Both the position numbers and the translations under genes were made by a program. Of a stretch of 57,417 bases of DNA, positions 32,468-41,339 are shown in pieces (position 1 is the stretch's first letter; each line of letters starts with the position of its first letter). The notes beneath the pieces are model-generated. The model saw only the letters and a list, made by a program, of their open reading frames with translations. It was not told the origin of the DNA and did not search any database. The stretch lies in the NCBI GenBank assembly GCA_001724425.1, contig MEEK01000017.1, forward strand, positions 1-57,417. Direction: 5' to 3'. The DNA is from Microbacterium sp. SCN 70-27. Its GTDB lineage: Bacteria > Actinomycetota > Actinomycetes > Actinomycetales > Microbacteriaceae.

Positions 32468-33847
32468 TCAGAGCTCGTCGACGAGCCGGTCGGCGATGCC
32501 CGTGTAGGTCGCCGGGGTCAGCGCGATCAGCCGCGCCTTCGCCTCCGCGCCGATGTCGAGGCCGTCGACGAACTCGACCAGCTCCGCGTGACCGACGCGG
32601 CGCCCGCGGGTGAGGTCCTTCAGCAGGGCGTACGGGTCGGTGATCTGCGAGCGGCCCGCGACGATCTCGGCCCGCACGACGGTCTGGATCGCCTCGGCGA
32701 GGACCTCCCAGTTGGCATCCAGGTCCGCCAGCAGCACGTCGCGCGCGAGCAGGATCTCGGTGAGCCCCCGCTGGAGGTTGTCGAGGGCGAGCAGCGAGTG
32801 CCCGAATGCGACGCCGATGTTCCGCTGCGTCGTCGAGTCGGTGAGGTCGCGCTGCATGCGGCTCGTGACGAGGGTGGACGCCAGGGTCTGCAGCAGCCCG
32901 CCGGAGATCTCCAGGTTCGCCTCGGCGTTCTCGAACCGGATGGGGTTGATCTTGTGCGGCATCGTCGACGAGCCGGTCGCTCCCGCGACGGGGATCTGCG
33001 CGAAGAAGCCCATCGAGATGTAGGTCCACACATCCGTCGCGAGGTTGTGCAGGATGCCACCCGCGTGCCGCACCCGGTCGTACAGCTCGACCTGCCAGTC
33101 GTGCGACTCGATCTGGGTCGTGAGCATGTTGAACCCGATGCCGAGGCCTTCGATGAACTCGCGCGACAGCTCCGGCCAGTCCACGTCGGGCGCGGCGGAC
33201 AGATGCGCCGACCACGTGCCGGTCGCGCCGGAGAACTTCGCGAGGTAATCGCCCGCCTCGATCTGGGCGGCGACGCGGTCGAGGCGCCACGCGAACACGG
33301 CGAGCTCCTTGCCCATCGTCGACGGGGTCGCCGGCTGGCCGTGCGTGCGGGAGAGCATGGCGGCGTCGCGGTGCTCACGGGCGAGGTCGCCGAGGGCCGA
33401 GATCACGGCGCGCAGCTTCGGGAGCCACACCTGCTCGACGGCGCGCTTCACGGTGAGCGCGTAGGACGCCGAGTTGATGTCCTCGCTCGTGCATGCGAAG
33501 TGGGTGAGCTCGGCGACGGGGGCGAGCCCGAGCGTCTCGAGCCGGTCGCGCACGAGGTACTCGACGGCCTTCACGTCGTGACGCGTGACGGCTTCCTTCT
33601 CGGCCAACCAGTCGATCTCCGCCTGGCCGAAGTCGCGGTACAGAGCGCGCAGGCTCTCCTTCTGGGCATCCTCGAGCGGCGCCGCGCCGAACAGGCCGCG
33701 GTCCGTGAGGGCGATGATCCACTCGACCTCGACCTCGACGCGGGCGCGGTTGAGGCCCGCCTCGGAGAGGTAGTCGGCGAGGCCCGTCACCGCGGCGCGG
33801 TAGCGTCCGTCGAGCGGGCTCAGGGGCTGAGGGGGCAATGCGGTCAC
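32468..33847 (-). CDS. purB: Adenylosuccinate lyase
   Basis: A 459-residue fumarase/aspartase-superfamily lyase acting twice in purine synthesis (SAICAR to AICAR, adenylosuccinate to AMP). The signature GSSTMPHKINPIRFE is intact, with SRTHGQPATPSTMGKE and FACTSEDINS upstream. It is the E. coli-type PurB by length and motifs. I prefer GTG 33847 (start VTALPPQPLSPLDGRYR) because GGAG lies 8 nt upstream; ATG 33871 would add 8 residues with a weak site. The phosphatase gene lies 38 bp upstream on the same strand. Confidence 0.95.
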   Translation of the reverse strand: MTALPPQPLSPLDGRYRAAVTGLADYLSEAGLNRARVEVEVEWIIALTDRGLFGAAPLEDAQKESLRALYRDFGQAEIDWLAEKEAVTRHDVKAVEYLVRDRLETLGLAPVAELTHFACTSEDINSASYALTVKRAVEQVWLPKLRAVISALGDLAREHRDAAMLSRTHGQPATPSTMGKELAVFAWRLDRVAAQIEAGDYLAKFSGATGTWSAHLSAAPDVDWPELSREFIEGLGIGFNMLTTQIESHDWQVELYDRVRHAGGILHNLATDVWTYISMGFFAQIPVAGATGSSTMPHKINPIRFENAEANLEISGGLLQTLASTLVTSRMQRDLTDSTTQRNIGVAFGHSLLALDNLQRGLTEILLARDVLLADLDANWEVLAEAIQTVVRAEIVAGRSQITDPYALLKDLTRGRRVGHAELVEFVDGLDIGAEAKARLIALTPATYTGIADRLVDEL

Positions 33848-33885
33848 GACGAAGGCTCCGATCGGGGACATCGGGCGCTCAGGAC

Positions 33886-34395
33886 TCAGCCCGAGGACGG
33901 GCGGACGGCGGGTTCGAGCTGCCGGAAGAGCGCCCGGCTCGCACTCTCGATCATATCGAGCACCTCATCGAACATCTTCGGCCCCGCGTAGTACGGGTCC
34001 GGCACGTCGAGCACGCCCTCCGCCGCCGCGTCGAACGAGAGGAGCAGCGCGAGCTTGTCGGTGTCGTCCGTCGTCCGCGCCCAGCTGGAGAGGATGCGCT
34101 CGTGCGAGCGGTCGAGGGCGACGATCAGGTCGTTGCGGTCGAAGTCCTCGAGCGCGAACTGGCGGGCGCGATGGTGCTCGCCGTCGTATCCGCGGCGGTG
34201 CAGCGCCTCGAGGGTGCGTGCGTCGGCGCGCTCGCCGACGTGCCAATCGCCCGTGCCCGAGCTCGACGAGGTCACATAGTCGGCGAGCCCTGCGCGTTCC
34301 GTGAACCCTCGGAAGACGATCTCCGCCATCGGGGAGCGGCAGATGTTGCCGGTGCAGACGAACGCGACACGGAACGGCGCGGGACGAGGATGCAC
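33886..34395 (-). CDS. Low-molecular-weight protein-tyrosine phosphatase
   Basis: A 169-residue LMW-PTP. The phosphate-binding loop VCTGNICRSP (CX5R, ~residue 14-20) lies near the N-terminus, and the catalytic acid loop DVPDPYYAG is present. Such enzymes dephosphorylate protein tyrosines or arginines, often in polysaccharide export; no kinase or export gene is nearby. GTG 34395 is chosen; another in-frame GTG lies two codons upstream. Confidence 0.88.
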   Translation of the reverse strand: MHPRPAPFRVAFVCTGNICRSPMAEIVFRGFTERAGLADYVTSSSSGTGDWHVGERADARTLEALHRRGYDGEHHRARQFALEDFDRNDLIVALDRSHERILSSWARTTDDTDKLALLLSFDAAAEGVLDVPDPYYAGPKMFDEVLDMIESASRALFRQLEPAVRPSSG

Positions 34396-34547
34396 CCCCA
34401 CATTCTCGCCCGCGTCGGGCCGCGGGGGGAAGGTCCGAGTGCAGGCACGACAGCATCGCCCCCTCCCCAGCCGCCCGATCCTGTGGACTGTCCACCGATC
34501 GGCCGATTCGGTCGGCGGCGCGCCGCCGAGTCGTCCAGAGTCTCCCC

Positions 34548-34826
34548 ATGGACCCGTTCCCGACCACACCGACACTCTCGGCGCTGACTGCCGCGCGGCG
34601 CATCCTGCACGACGCGAGCCGCGATGCGCACGCCCTGCATTCCCGTGTCGACGGCATCGCCGACACGACCGATTGGCGCTCTCGCGCCACCGACGACTAC
34701 CGGGCCGGGGCGGCGGGCCTCGTAGAGGACGTCGCCCGCCTCGTCCGCCTCATCCAGCTGTGCGACGACGATCTCGCCGCGGCCCAACGCGCCGAGACGT
34801 CCCGCGCTCTCGTGGGGTGCTCCTGA
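34548..34826 (+). CDS. WXG100-like small helical protein
   Basis: A 92-residue, predicted all-helical protein without a signal peptide. A central W-R-S (Trp43 in TTDWRSRATDDYR) sits between two amphipathic helices, as in WXG100/ESX proteins, though Gly is replaced by Ser. Its stop overlaps the next gene's ATG (TGATG), and that gene also begins with a long helical region. It could be the small partner of a type VII-like secreted pair, but no secretion genes are visible. The assignment is tentative. Confidence 0.5.
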   Translation: MDPFPTTPTLSALTAARRILHDASRDAHALHSRVDGIADTTDWRSRATDDYRAGAAGLVEDVARLVRLIQLCDDDLAAAQRAETSRALVGCS

Positions 34827-36163
34827 TGGGCTCCGACGACCTCGACATCCGCAGCGGCGGGCTCGTCGCCGTCGACACCGACACCCTACGCGCCGCGGCG
34901 GGGCACCTGCGCGCGAGCGCCGCCGCGTGCGATGCGATCGGGGAGACCCTGCAACGTGCGCAGCGTGTGCTGGAACGCGCGGATGTCTGGCTCTATCCGC
35001 CCGCCGGGTCGGCGACGGATGCCGCGGTGCGGGCGCGGCGGCTCGCCGGGGATCTCGACACGATGGCCGACACCTACGAGTACGCGGAACTGCGCGCGCA
35101 GGCCCGGATCGCCGAGACGGCCGGCGACGACGCTCTCGCGGGAGAACTCCGGACGCGGATGGCGGCCCTCCTGCAGGACGACGCCGGGATCGCGACCCGG
35201 CTGTTCTGGGACGAGCTCGCCTGGTACGGCGCCGACCGGCTCGCGCTCATGGACCAGTACGACGTCACGATCGGTCCGCAGCTGGGACTCGAGGCCCTCA
35301 TCTGGCCGCTCGCCGGGTTGATCCAGGCGATCGGGCGGGGCACCGTGAAGCGCGGGGCAGGCCTCGCGCCCGCGCCCGGCTCCGTCGAGGTCCGGCAGGT
35401 GGGCGGTTCGCGGACATCGGCGCCGACCTCGGTCGCCCAGCTCACCGATCGCATCCCCGCCGGCGATGCGCGCGTGCGGGTGGACCGCTTCACGATGCCC
35501 GACGGCTCGCGTCGTTTCACCGTGTACATCGCGGGCACGAGCGACGGCGGTGAAGACGAGGCATGGGACTGGGACTCCAACCTCGACATGTACCTCCGGC
35601 GCAGCGACGCGGCGTCCTACCAGGCCGTCCGCGCGGCGCTCGCCGACGCGGGCGCCGAGACCGGTGATGTGGTCTCGCCGGTCGGATACTCGCAGGGGGG
35701 CCTCGTTGCGACGTTCCTCGCGATGTCCGGCGACTACGAGGTGCCCCTGGTCGTGACGGCCGGCAGTCCGGTGCAGGGAGATTTCGGCGGCGACACGTTG
35801 GGCGTCGCGCTCCGGCACCGCGACGACCCGGTCGCGGCGCTCGCCGGCGGGGGATTCGCCCAGGGCGTCGGTGCGGAGGGGAGCATCACCGTGTCCCGCG
35901 AGATCCCGGGGAAGCTCCTGGGGGGCGACGACCCGATCGAGCCGCACCTGATCGAGCACTATCGCGAGACCGCGCGGATGCTCGACGTGTCTTCCGATCC
36001 GCGGGTGGACGGGGTCCGTTCGCGCCTCGGGGACTACGCCGACGCGACGAGCGTGGAGTCGTTCGTGTACGAGGCATCCCGCGTCGACCCCCGCCCGTTG
36101 GCGGAGGCGCCGAAGATGCCCTTCCGCAAGCTCAGCGGCGCTTCGTCTGGGGGCGCAGGATGA
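34826..36163 (+). CDS. WXG-like helical domain + alpha/beta hydrolase
   Basis: A 445-residue protein. Residues ~10-100 are helical and charged (VDTDTLRAAAGHLRASAAACDAIGETL and on), resembling an LXG/WXG-type N-domain. A linker with one hydrophobic stretch (LIWPLAGLIQAIGRG) follows, then a hydrolase domain with VYIAGTSDGGED and the nucleophile elbow VGYSQGGLVATF (Ser about 288). GTG/ATG choice is fixed by the TGATG overlap with the preceding gene. DUF1023-type hydrolases with similar helical domains occur in actinobacteria near ESX-like genes. Substrate and export are unknown. Confidence 0.65.
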   Translation: MGSDDLDIRSGGLVAVDTDTLRAAAGHLRASAAACDAIGETLQRAQRVLERADVWLYPPAGSATDAAVRARRLAGDLDTMADTYEYAELRAQARIAETAGDDALAGELRTRMAALLQDDAGIATRLFWDELAWYGADRLALMDQYDVTIGPQLGLEALIWPLAGLIQAIGRGTVKRGAGLAPAPGSVEVRQVGGSRTSAPTSVAQLTDRIPAGDARVRVDRFTMPDGSRRFTVYIAGTSDGGEDEAWDWDSNLDMYLRRSDAASYQAVRAALADAGAETGDVVSPVGYSQGGLVATFLAMSGDYEVPLVVTAGSPVQGDFGGDTLGVALRHRDDPVAALAGGGFAQGVGAEGSITVSREIPGKLLGGDDPIEPHLIEHYRETARMLDVSSDPRVDGVRSRLGDYADATSVESFVYEASRVDPRPLAEAPKMPFRKLSGASSGGAG

Positions 36164-36527
36164 TGCCGAACACCCAGTTGATGAGGGAGATCACGATCGC
36201 CGCGAGGATGCCGTGCCACAGGTCCTCGACGCGCAGCCCCCAGCTCCACCAGTGCGTGAACCACGCCGTGATGACGAGGAGGAGCCCGTTCACGAGGAAG
36301 GAGATGAGCCCCAGGGTGAGGATGTAGAGCGGGAAGGCGACGATCTTGATGACCGTGCCGATGATCGTGTTGACGAGCGCGAACACGGCCGCGACGAGCA
36401 GAAGCGTCAGGACGAGCTGCAGGGTCTCCCCGGGGGCGAAGGGGATGACCGTCACCATGAGCAGGGGGATCAGCGTCGCCACCCAGATGGCGAACGCATT
36501 GACGACGACGCGGATGAGGAAGCGCAT
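36132..36527 (-). CDS. Phage-holin-family (superfamily IV) membrane protein
   Basis: A 131-residue protein with four hydrophobic helices and the PF04020 pattern: FALVNTIIGTVIKIVAFPLYILTLGLISFLVNGLLL and ILAAIVISLINWVFG. Despite the name, chromosomal members are not proven holins; role unknown. It overlaps the hydrolase gene tail-to-tail by 32 bp. GAGGGA precedes its ATG. Confidence 0.85.
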   Translation of the reverse strand: MRFLIRVVVNAFAIWVATLIPLLMVTVIPFAPGETLQLVLTLLLVAAVFALVNTIIGTVIKIVAFPLYILTLGLISFLVNGLLLVITAWFTHWWSWGLRVEDLWHGILAAIVISLINWVFGIILRPQTKRR

Positions 36528-36588
36528 GGTCCCTCAGTGTCGCACGCGCGGCCCGCGGTGTCATCCGCTCCCCTCGTAGACTCGTCGC

Positions 36589-37656
36589 GTGACCGATCAT
36601 CCCGTTCGCCTCCGCCCTGAGATCGCCGCCCTCCCCGCCTACCGGCAGGGAAAGCACGCCGGTGACGACGCCTTCAAGCTCTCGAGCAACGAGAATCCGT
36701 TCGAGCCGCTGCCCGGTGTCGTGGAGGCCGTGCAGGCGAGCGTCGGCTTCAACCGCTACCCCGACGCCTCGGCGGCGCGGCTTCGCGCACGCCTCGCCGA
36801 GAAGTTCGGTGTGACGGACGACGCGGTGCACATCGCGGCGGGTTCCGTGTCGATCCTCTTCCAGCTCGCGCAGGCCACGAGCGGTCCGGGCGATGAGATC
36901 GTCTTCTCGTGGCGGTCCTTCGAGGCGTACCCGTCGCTCGCGACGATCGCCGGCGCGACGGGCGTGCCCGTGCCGAACACGCCCGCGGGCGGACATGACC
37001 TGGATGCCATGGCCGCCGCCATCACCGACCGCACCCGCATGGTGATCGTCTGCACGCCCAACAACCCGACCGGCCCCGTCGTCACCCAGGCGGCATTCGA
37101 CGCGTTCCTCACGAAGATCCCCGCCGACGTCCTCGTCGTCCTCGACGAGGCCTACGTCGAGTTCGCGACGGCGCCCGACACGGTGCGCGGCGAGGTCGTG
37201 CTCGCGGCCGGGCATCCGCAAGTCGTCGTGCTGCGCACCTTCTCCAAGGCGTACGGGCTGGCGGGCCTTCGGGTCGGCTACGCGATCGGCGACCCCCGGA
37301 TCCTCGCCGCCGCCCGCTCCACGGGCATCCCCCTGTCGGTCACGGCGCAGGCCGAGGAGGCCGCGCTCGCGAGCCTCGACGCCGAGGATGAGCTCCGGGC
37401 ACGCGTCGCCGTGATCTCGGCACGGCGCGATGTGCTCGTCGAACGGCTGCGGGCCGCCGGGTGGGACGTCCCCGATGCGCAGGGCAACTTCGTGTGGCTC
37501 CCCGCGGGCGAGCGCACGGCCGAGGTCGCCGCGGCGTTCGACGCCGCGGGACTCATCGTCAGGCCCTTCGCGGGCGACGGTGTCCGGATCTCGGTGGGCG
37601 AGCAGGAGTCGATCGACCGGGTGGTCGAGGTCGCGAGCGCTGTCGCCCCTCGCTGA
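36589..37656 (+). CDS. Histidinol-phosphate/aromatic aminotransferase-like
   Basis: A 355-residue fold-type I PLP enzyme. It shows [15 protein letters not shown], the [12 protein letters not shown] loop, LDEAYVEF with the Asp that binds the pyridine N, and [16 protein letters not shown] with the PLP Lys. These are HisC/Pat family motifs. There are no his genes around, and the branched-chain dehydrogenase follows, so an aromatic or related transaminase role is as likely as histidine synthesis. TAGACT (36577-36582) lies 6 nt before the GTG start, a leaderless pattern. Confidence 0.87.
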   Translation: MTDHPVRLRPEIAALPAYRQGKHAGDDAFKLSSNENPFEPLPGVVEAVQASVGFNRYPDASAARLRARLAEKFGVTDDAVHIAAGSVSILFQLAQATSGPGDEIVFSWRSFEAYPSLATIAGATGVPVPNTPAGGHDLDAMAAAITDRTRMVIVCTPNNPTGPVVTQAAFDAFLTKIPADVLVVLDEAYVEFATAPDTVRGEVVLAAGHPQVVVLRTFSKAYGLAGLRVGYAIGDPRILAAARSTGIPLSVTAQAEEAALASLDAEDELRARVAVISARRDVLVERLRAAGWDVPDAQGNFVWLPAGERTAEVAAAFDAAGLIVRPFAGDGVRISVGEQESIDRVVEVASAVAPR

Positions 37657-37683
37657 GGCATTCCGGCATCCGTTGTCGATTCC

Positions 37684-37699
37684 ATGCAGAACCCTGCAT
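37684..37699. promoter_or_regulatory. Dyad in the 2-oxoacid dehydrogenase operon promoter
   Basis: ATGCAG (37684-37689), AACC, CTGCAT (37694-37699). It lies between a -35-like TTGTCG (37673-37678) and the TAGCGT (37711-37716) that precedes the ATG by 6 nt, so a bound regulator would block the promoter. The regulator is not identified. Confidence 0.45.
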
Positions 37700-37722
37700 A
37701 CGGCCGGGGCTAGCGTTGAGGC

Positions 37723-38853
37723 ATGACCCCGCCTGACGACCCGGCACTCGTGCGCGTTCTGGCAGCGGACGGGACGTTCGCCCCGACGCCCGAGGCGGAG
37801 CGGTACCTGCCGCTCATCGACGCGCTCGCCGACGCCGACCTGGAGACCTTCTACCGCGACATGGTGGTGGTGCGCGCGTTCGACCGCCAAGCCACGAACC
37901 TGCAGCGGCAGGGGCAGCTCGCCCTGTGGCCGCCGTCGTTCGGACAGGAGGCCGCCCAGGTCGGCTCCGTGCGAGCGGCACGCGCGCAGGACCATCTCTT
38001 CCCGAGCTACCGCGAGCACGTCGTCGCGACGACCCGCGGCGTCGATCCGATCGACATCATCCGCGTGATGCGCGGGCTCACGCACGGCGGCTGGGACCCG
38101 ACCGACCCGCGCAACGGCAACACCCGCATCTACACCCTCGTCCTCGGGTCGCAGACGCTGCACGCGACCGGCTTCGGCATGGGGCTCGTCTTCGACGGGC
38201 GCTGCGGCACAGGCGATCCCACCCGCGACGAGGCGGTCATCGTCTACTACGGCGACGGTGCGTCGAGCCAGGGCGACGTCCACGAGGCCATGGTCTTCGC
38301 GAACACGTACCGGACCCCCGAGGTGTTCTTCCTGCAGAACAACCAATGGGCGATCTCGGTGCCCGTGGCGACGCAGTCGCGCGGACCGCTCTACCGCCGC
38401 GGCGCGGGGTACGGGATGCCCTCGACGCTCGTCGACGGCAACGACGTGCTCGCCAGCTACGCCGTCTCGAAGCTCGCGCTCGACGAGGCGCGCGCGGGTG
38501 ACGGCCCGCACGCGATCGAGGCGCTGACGTACCGCATGGGCGCGCACACGACGAGCGACGACCCGACGAAGTACCGCACCTCCGACGAGGAGGAGTCGTG
38601 GGCGCGGCGCGATCCGATCGCTCGGATGCGTGCGCACCTGCGGTCGCGGGGCGCCGCGGCATCCTTCTTCGACGAGGTGGATGCCGAGGCCGCGGCCTAC
38701 GCCGACGATGTGCGCGTGCGCACGAACGAGCTCGGCGGGCTCGAGGCGTCCGACATGTTCGCGTACGCGTACAGTGACGCGCACCCGCTCGTGCAGGAGC
38801 AGGAGCGCTGGCTCGCCGAGTACGAAGCGGCGCTCGAGGGAGGTGTCGCATGA
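37723..38853 (+). CDS. bkdA: Branched-chain 2-oxoacid dehydrogenase E1 alpha subunit
   Basis: A 376-residue ThDP-binding E1 alpha. The cofactor motif YYGDGASSQGDVHEAMVFAN ends in FLQNN (from ~174), and FPSYREH and MGAHTTSDDPTKYR are typical. It decarboxylates branched-chain 2-oxoacids (or pyruvate) and transfers the acyl group to the lipoyl E2. The ATG of the E1 beta gene overlaps its stop (ATGA). Gene order E1alpha-E1beta-E2 without pyruvate genes favours the branched-chain complex, which supplies precursors of the iso/anteiso fatty acids common in Microbacteriaceae. Confidence 0.88.
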   Translation: MTPPDDPALVRVLAADGTFAPTPEAERYLPLIDALADADLETFYRDMVVVRAFDRQATNLQRQGQLALWPPSFGQEAAQVGSVRAARAQDHLFPSYREHVVATTRGVDPIDIIRVMRGLTHGGWDPTDPRNGNTRIYTLVLGSQTLHATGFGMGLVFDGRCGTGDPTRDEAVIVYYGDGASSQGDVHEAMVFANTYRTPEVFFLQNNQWAISVPVATQSRGPLYRRGAGYGMPSTLVDGNDVLASYAVSKLALDEARAGDGPHAIEALTYRMGAHTTSDDPTKYRTSDEEESWARRDPIARMRAHLRSRGAAASFFDEVDAEAAAYADDVRVRTNELGGLEASDMFAYAYSDAHPLVQEQERWLAEYEAALEGGVA

Positions 38854-39830
38854 CGACGACGGCGATGCCGTTTGCGAAGGCCCTGAACGCGGGCCTTCGC
38901 GCCGCGATGACGGCCGACGACCACGTCCTCCTGATGGGTGAGGACATCGGCAAGCTCGGGGGCGTGTTCCGTGTGACCGAGGGGCTGCAGGCCGAGTTCG
39001 GCGACCGCCGGGTGCTCGACACCCCGCTCGCCGAGTCGGGGATCGTGGGCACCGCGATCGGGCTCGCGATGGCGGGGTTCCGCCCCGTCGTGGAGATCCA
39101 GTTCGACGGGTTCGTCTTCCCCGCGTTCGACCAGATCACCTCGCAGCTCGCGAAGCTCACGAACCGGCACGAGGGTGCGCTGCGGATGCCGGTCGTCATC
39201 CGCATCCCGTACGGCGGGCACATCGGCGCGGTCGAGCATCACCAGGAGAGCCCGGAGGCGTACTTCGCGCACACGCCGGGCCTGCGGGTGGTGTCGCCGT
39301 CGACGCCGAACGACGCATACTGGATGATCCAGGACGCGATCGCCTCGCCCGACCCGGTCATCTTCCTCGAGCCGAAGGCCAAGTACTGGCTGAAGGGCGA
39401 GGTCGATGAGGCCGAGCGCGCGCTCCCGCTGCACGCGTCGCGGATCGTGCGGCGAGGTACGGACGTGACCCTCGTGGGTCACGGCGCGATGGTGACGACG
39501 CTCCTGCAGGCGGCGGCGCTCGCCGAGAGCGAGGGCACGTCGTGCGAGGTCGTCGACGTGCGGTCGCTGTCGCCCATCGACTACGGGCCGATCCTCGACT
39601 CCGTCCGCCGGACGGGTCGCATGGTCTACGCGCAGGAGGCGCCCGGCAACGTGTCGGTCGGCTCGGAGGTCGCAGCGACGGTGATGGAGCGCGCGTTCTT
39701 CGCTCTGGAGTCGCCCGTCATCCGGGTGTCGGGCTTCGATGTCCCGTTCCCGCCCGCGAAGCTGGAGGGCATCTACCTGCCCGACGCCGATCGCATCCTC
39801 GAGGCCGTCGACCGCGCCCTCGCCTACTAA
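38850..39830 (+). CDS. bkdB: Branched-chain 2-oxoacid dehydrogenase E1 beta subunit
   Basis: A 326-residue E1 beta with a transketolase-type PYR domain (LMGEDIGKLGGVFRVTEGLQAEFG; FDGFVFPAFDQI) and a C-terminal domain (TLVGHGAMVTTLLQAA; VVDVRSLSPID). It forms the alpha2-beta2 E1 with the preceding gene, with which it overlaps by 4 nt. Length is normal. Confidence 0.9.
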   Translation: MTTTAMPFAKALNAGLRAAMTADDHVLLMGEDIGKLGGVFRVTEGLQAEFGDRRVLDTPLAESGIVGTAIGLAMAGFRPVVEIQFDGFVFPAFDQITSQLAKLTNRHEGALRMPVVIRIPYGGHIGAVEHHQESPEAYFAHTPGLRVVSPSTPNDAYWMIQDAIASPDPVIFLEPKAKYWLKGEVDEAERALPLHASRIVRRGTDVTLVGHGAMVTTLLQAAALAESEGTSCEVVDVRSLSPIDYGPILDSVRRTGRMVYAQEAPGNVSVGSEVAATVMERAFFALESPVIRVSGFDVPFPPAKLEGIYLPDADRILEAVDRALAY

Positions 39831-39837
39831 CCCCCCC

Positions 39838-39857
39838 CACCCGCACCACGACGGGTG
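39838..39857 (+). promoter_or_regulatory. Hairpin in the E1 beta-E2 gap
   Basis: CACCCG (39838-39843) and CGGGTG (39852-39857) enclose 8 nt just upstream of the E2 ribosome-binding site. It may set relative subunit expression or mRNA stability; inference only. Confidence 0.35.
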
Positions 39858-39873
39858 ATACGAGGAGAACGAG

Positions 39874-41235
39874 ATGAGCACCCAGACTTTCCACCTGCCG
39901 GATGTCGGTGAGGGGCTGACCGAGGCCGAGATCGTCCAGTGGCGCGTCGCGCCGGGAGACAGGGTCGAGGTCAACGACGTGCTGGTCGAGATCGAGACGG
40001 CGAAATCCCTCGTCGAGCTGCCCTCGCCGTTCTCCGGCACGGTCGGTGAGCTCCTCGCCCCCGAGGGGCAGACCGTCACCGTCGGGGCCGCGATCATCAC
40101 GATCGCCGGGGCGGATGCCGAGGCGGATGCCTCGTCGGGCCTCTCCGCCCACGGCGAGCCGGCCGCCCCGACGCCGAGCGAGGACGAGGCCGCCGGCGCC
40201 GTGCTCGTCGGCTACGGCACGGGCGGCGCCGTGACCTCGCGCCGCAAGCGCCCCGCCGCGCGGGCGGCCGCCGTCACGGCATCCGTCGGCGTCGTCGCGA
40301 AGCCGCCGGTGCGCAAGCTCGCCCGCGACCTCGGTGTCGACCTCGCTCAAGTCGCTCCGAGCGGCCCGGCCGGCGAAGTCACGCGCGACGACGTCGTGGC
40401 GCACGCCCAGCAGGCGAGTGTCTTCCGCAACATCGCGACCCCCGCCGCCCCCGCCGTGCGCGAGCACACGATCCCGGTCGCACCGGTCGCGTCGGTGGCG
40501 CCCGCTGCCCCCGCCTCGGCGCCGGCGGGCGGTCGCGAAGAGACAATCCCCGTCAAGGGCGTGCGCAAGGCCACGGCATCCGGCATGGTCCGCTCCGCGT
40601 ACACCGCGCCGCACGTGTCGGTGTGGACCGACGTGGATGCCACGCGCACGATGGAACTCGTCAAGCGTCTGAAGGCCTCGCCCGACTTCGCCGACGTGAA
40701 GGTGTCGCCGCTGCTGATCATGGCGCGCGCCGTGATCTGGGCGGCGCGGCGCACGCCGATGGTGAACGCCGCGTGGATCGACAACGAGGACGGCTCGGCC
40801 GAGATCCACGTGCGCAACTACGTCAACCTCGGCATCGCCGCCGCGACGCCGCGCGGGCTGCTCGTGCCGAACATCAAGGACGCGCAGGATCTGTCGATGC
40901 GCGAACTCGCCCGCGCTCTCGAGAAGCTCACCCTCACGGCACGTGAGGGCCGGTCGACCCCCGCCGACCAGCAGGGCGGCACGATCACGATCACGAACAT
41001 CGGCGTGTTCGGGATGGATGCCGGGACGCCGATCATCAACCCCGGCGAGTCGGGGATCGTCGCGATGGGTACGATCCGGCAGAAGCCGTGGGTCGTGGAC
41101 GGCGAGGTGCGCCCCCGGTTCGTCACGACGGTGTCGGGCTCGTTCGACCACCGCGTCATCGACGGCGACGGCATGAGCCGGTTCATCGCCGACGTGGCAT
41201 CCATCCTCGAAGAGCCCGCCCTGCTGCTCGACTGA
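39874..41235 (+). CDS. bkdC: Dihydrolipoamide acyltransferase E2 of the 2-oxoacid dehydrogenase
   Basis: A 453-residue E2. The lipoyl domain (1-76) has the lipoylated Lys in [10 protein letters not shown] (~43). An Ala-rich linker and a peripheral-subunit-binding domain follow ([21 protein letters not shown], ~148-185), then a second linker and the catalytic acyltransferase domain ending with [14 protein letters not shown] (His ~426). It accepts acyl groups from E1 and passes them to CoA. No E3 (dihydrolipoamide dehydrogenase) gene follows, so E3 must be shared from elsewhere. Confidence 0.92.
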   Translation: MSTQTFHLPDVGEGLTEAEIVQWRVAPGDRVEVNDVLVEIETAKSLVELPSPFSGTVGELLAPEGQTVTVGAAIITIAGADAEADASSGLSAHGEPAAPTPSEDEAAGAVLVGYGTGGAVTSRRKRPAARAAAVTASVGVVAKPPVRKLARDLGVDLAQVAPSGPAGEVTRDDVVAHAQQASVFRNIATPAAPAVREHTIPVAPVASVAPAAPASAPAGGREETIPVKGVRKATASGMVRSAYTAPHVSVWTDVDATRTMELVKRLKASPDFADVKVSPLLIMARAVIWAARRTPMVNAAWIDNEDGSAEIHVRNYVNLGIAAATPRGLLVPNIKDAQDLSMRELARALEKLTLTAREGRSTPADQQGGTITITNIGVFGMDAGTPIINPGESGIVAMGTIRQKPWVVDGEVRPRFVTTVSGSFDHRVIDGDGMSRFIADVASILEEPALLLD

Positions 41236-41325
41236 CGAGCCGCAGCCCCGCGGCCCGCCTGCTTCGACGGGATTTGCACGGCCGACCCCCTGTCGCGACG
41301 GCCCGAGCAGTGCCACACTCGACAA

Positions 41326-41339
41326 TGTGAGCGCTAACA
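41326..41339. promoter_or_regulatory. LacI-type operator covering the phosphoketolase start codon
   Basis: TGTGAGCGCTAACA is a 14-bp dyad with one mismatched pair around the AGCGCT centre that LacI-family operators share. The GTG start (41327-41329) is inside it. There is no ribosome-binding site, and CACACT ends 7 nt before the GTG, so the transcript may start at the operator itself. Confidence 0.6.

Noticed and set aside
36132..36527. Prophage remnant suggested by the holin-family name
   Set aside because: PF04020 proteins are common chromosomal membrane proteins, and no other phage gene is present.
36034..38784. Minus-strand frame of ~916 codons opposite the aminotransferase and E1 alpha genes
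   Set aside because: Composition is typical of an antisense shadow in high-GC DNA, and both plus-strand genes are clear family members.
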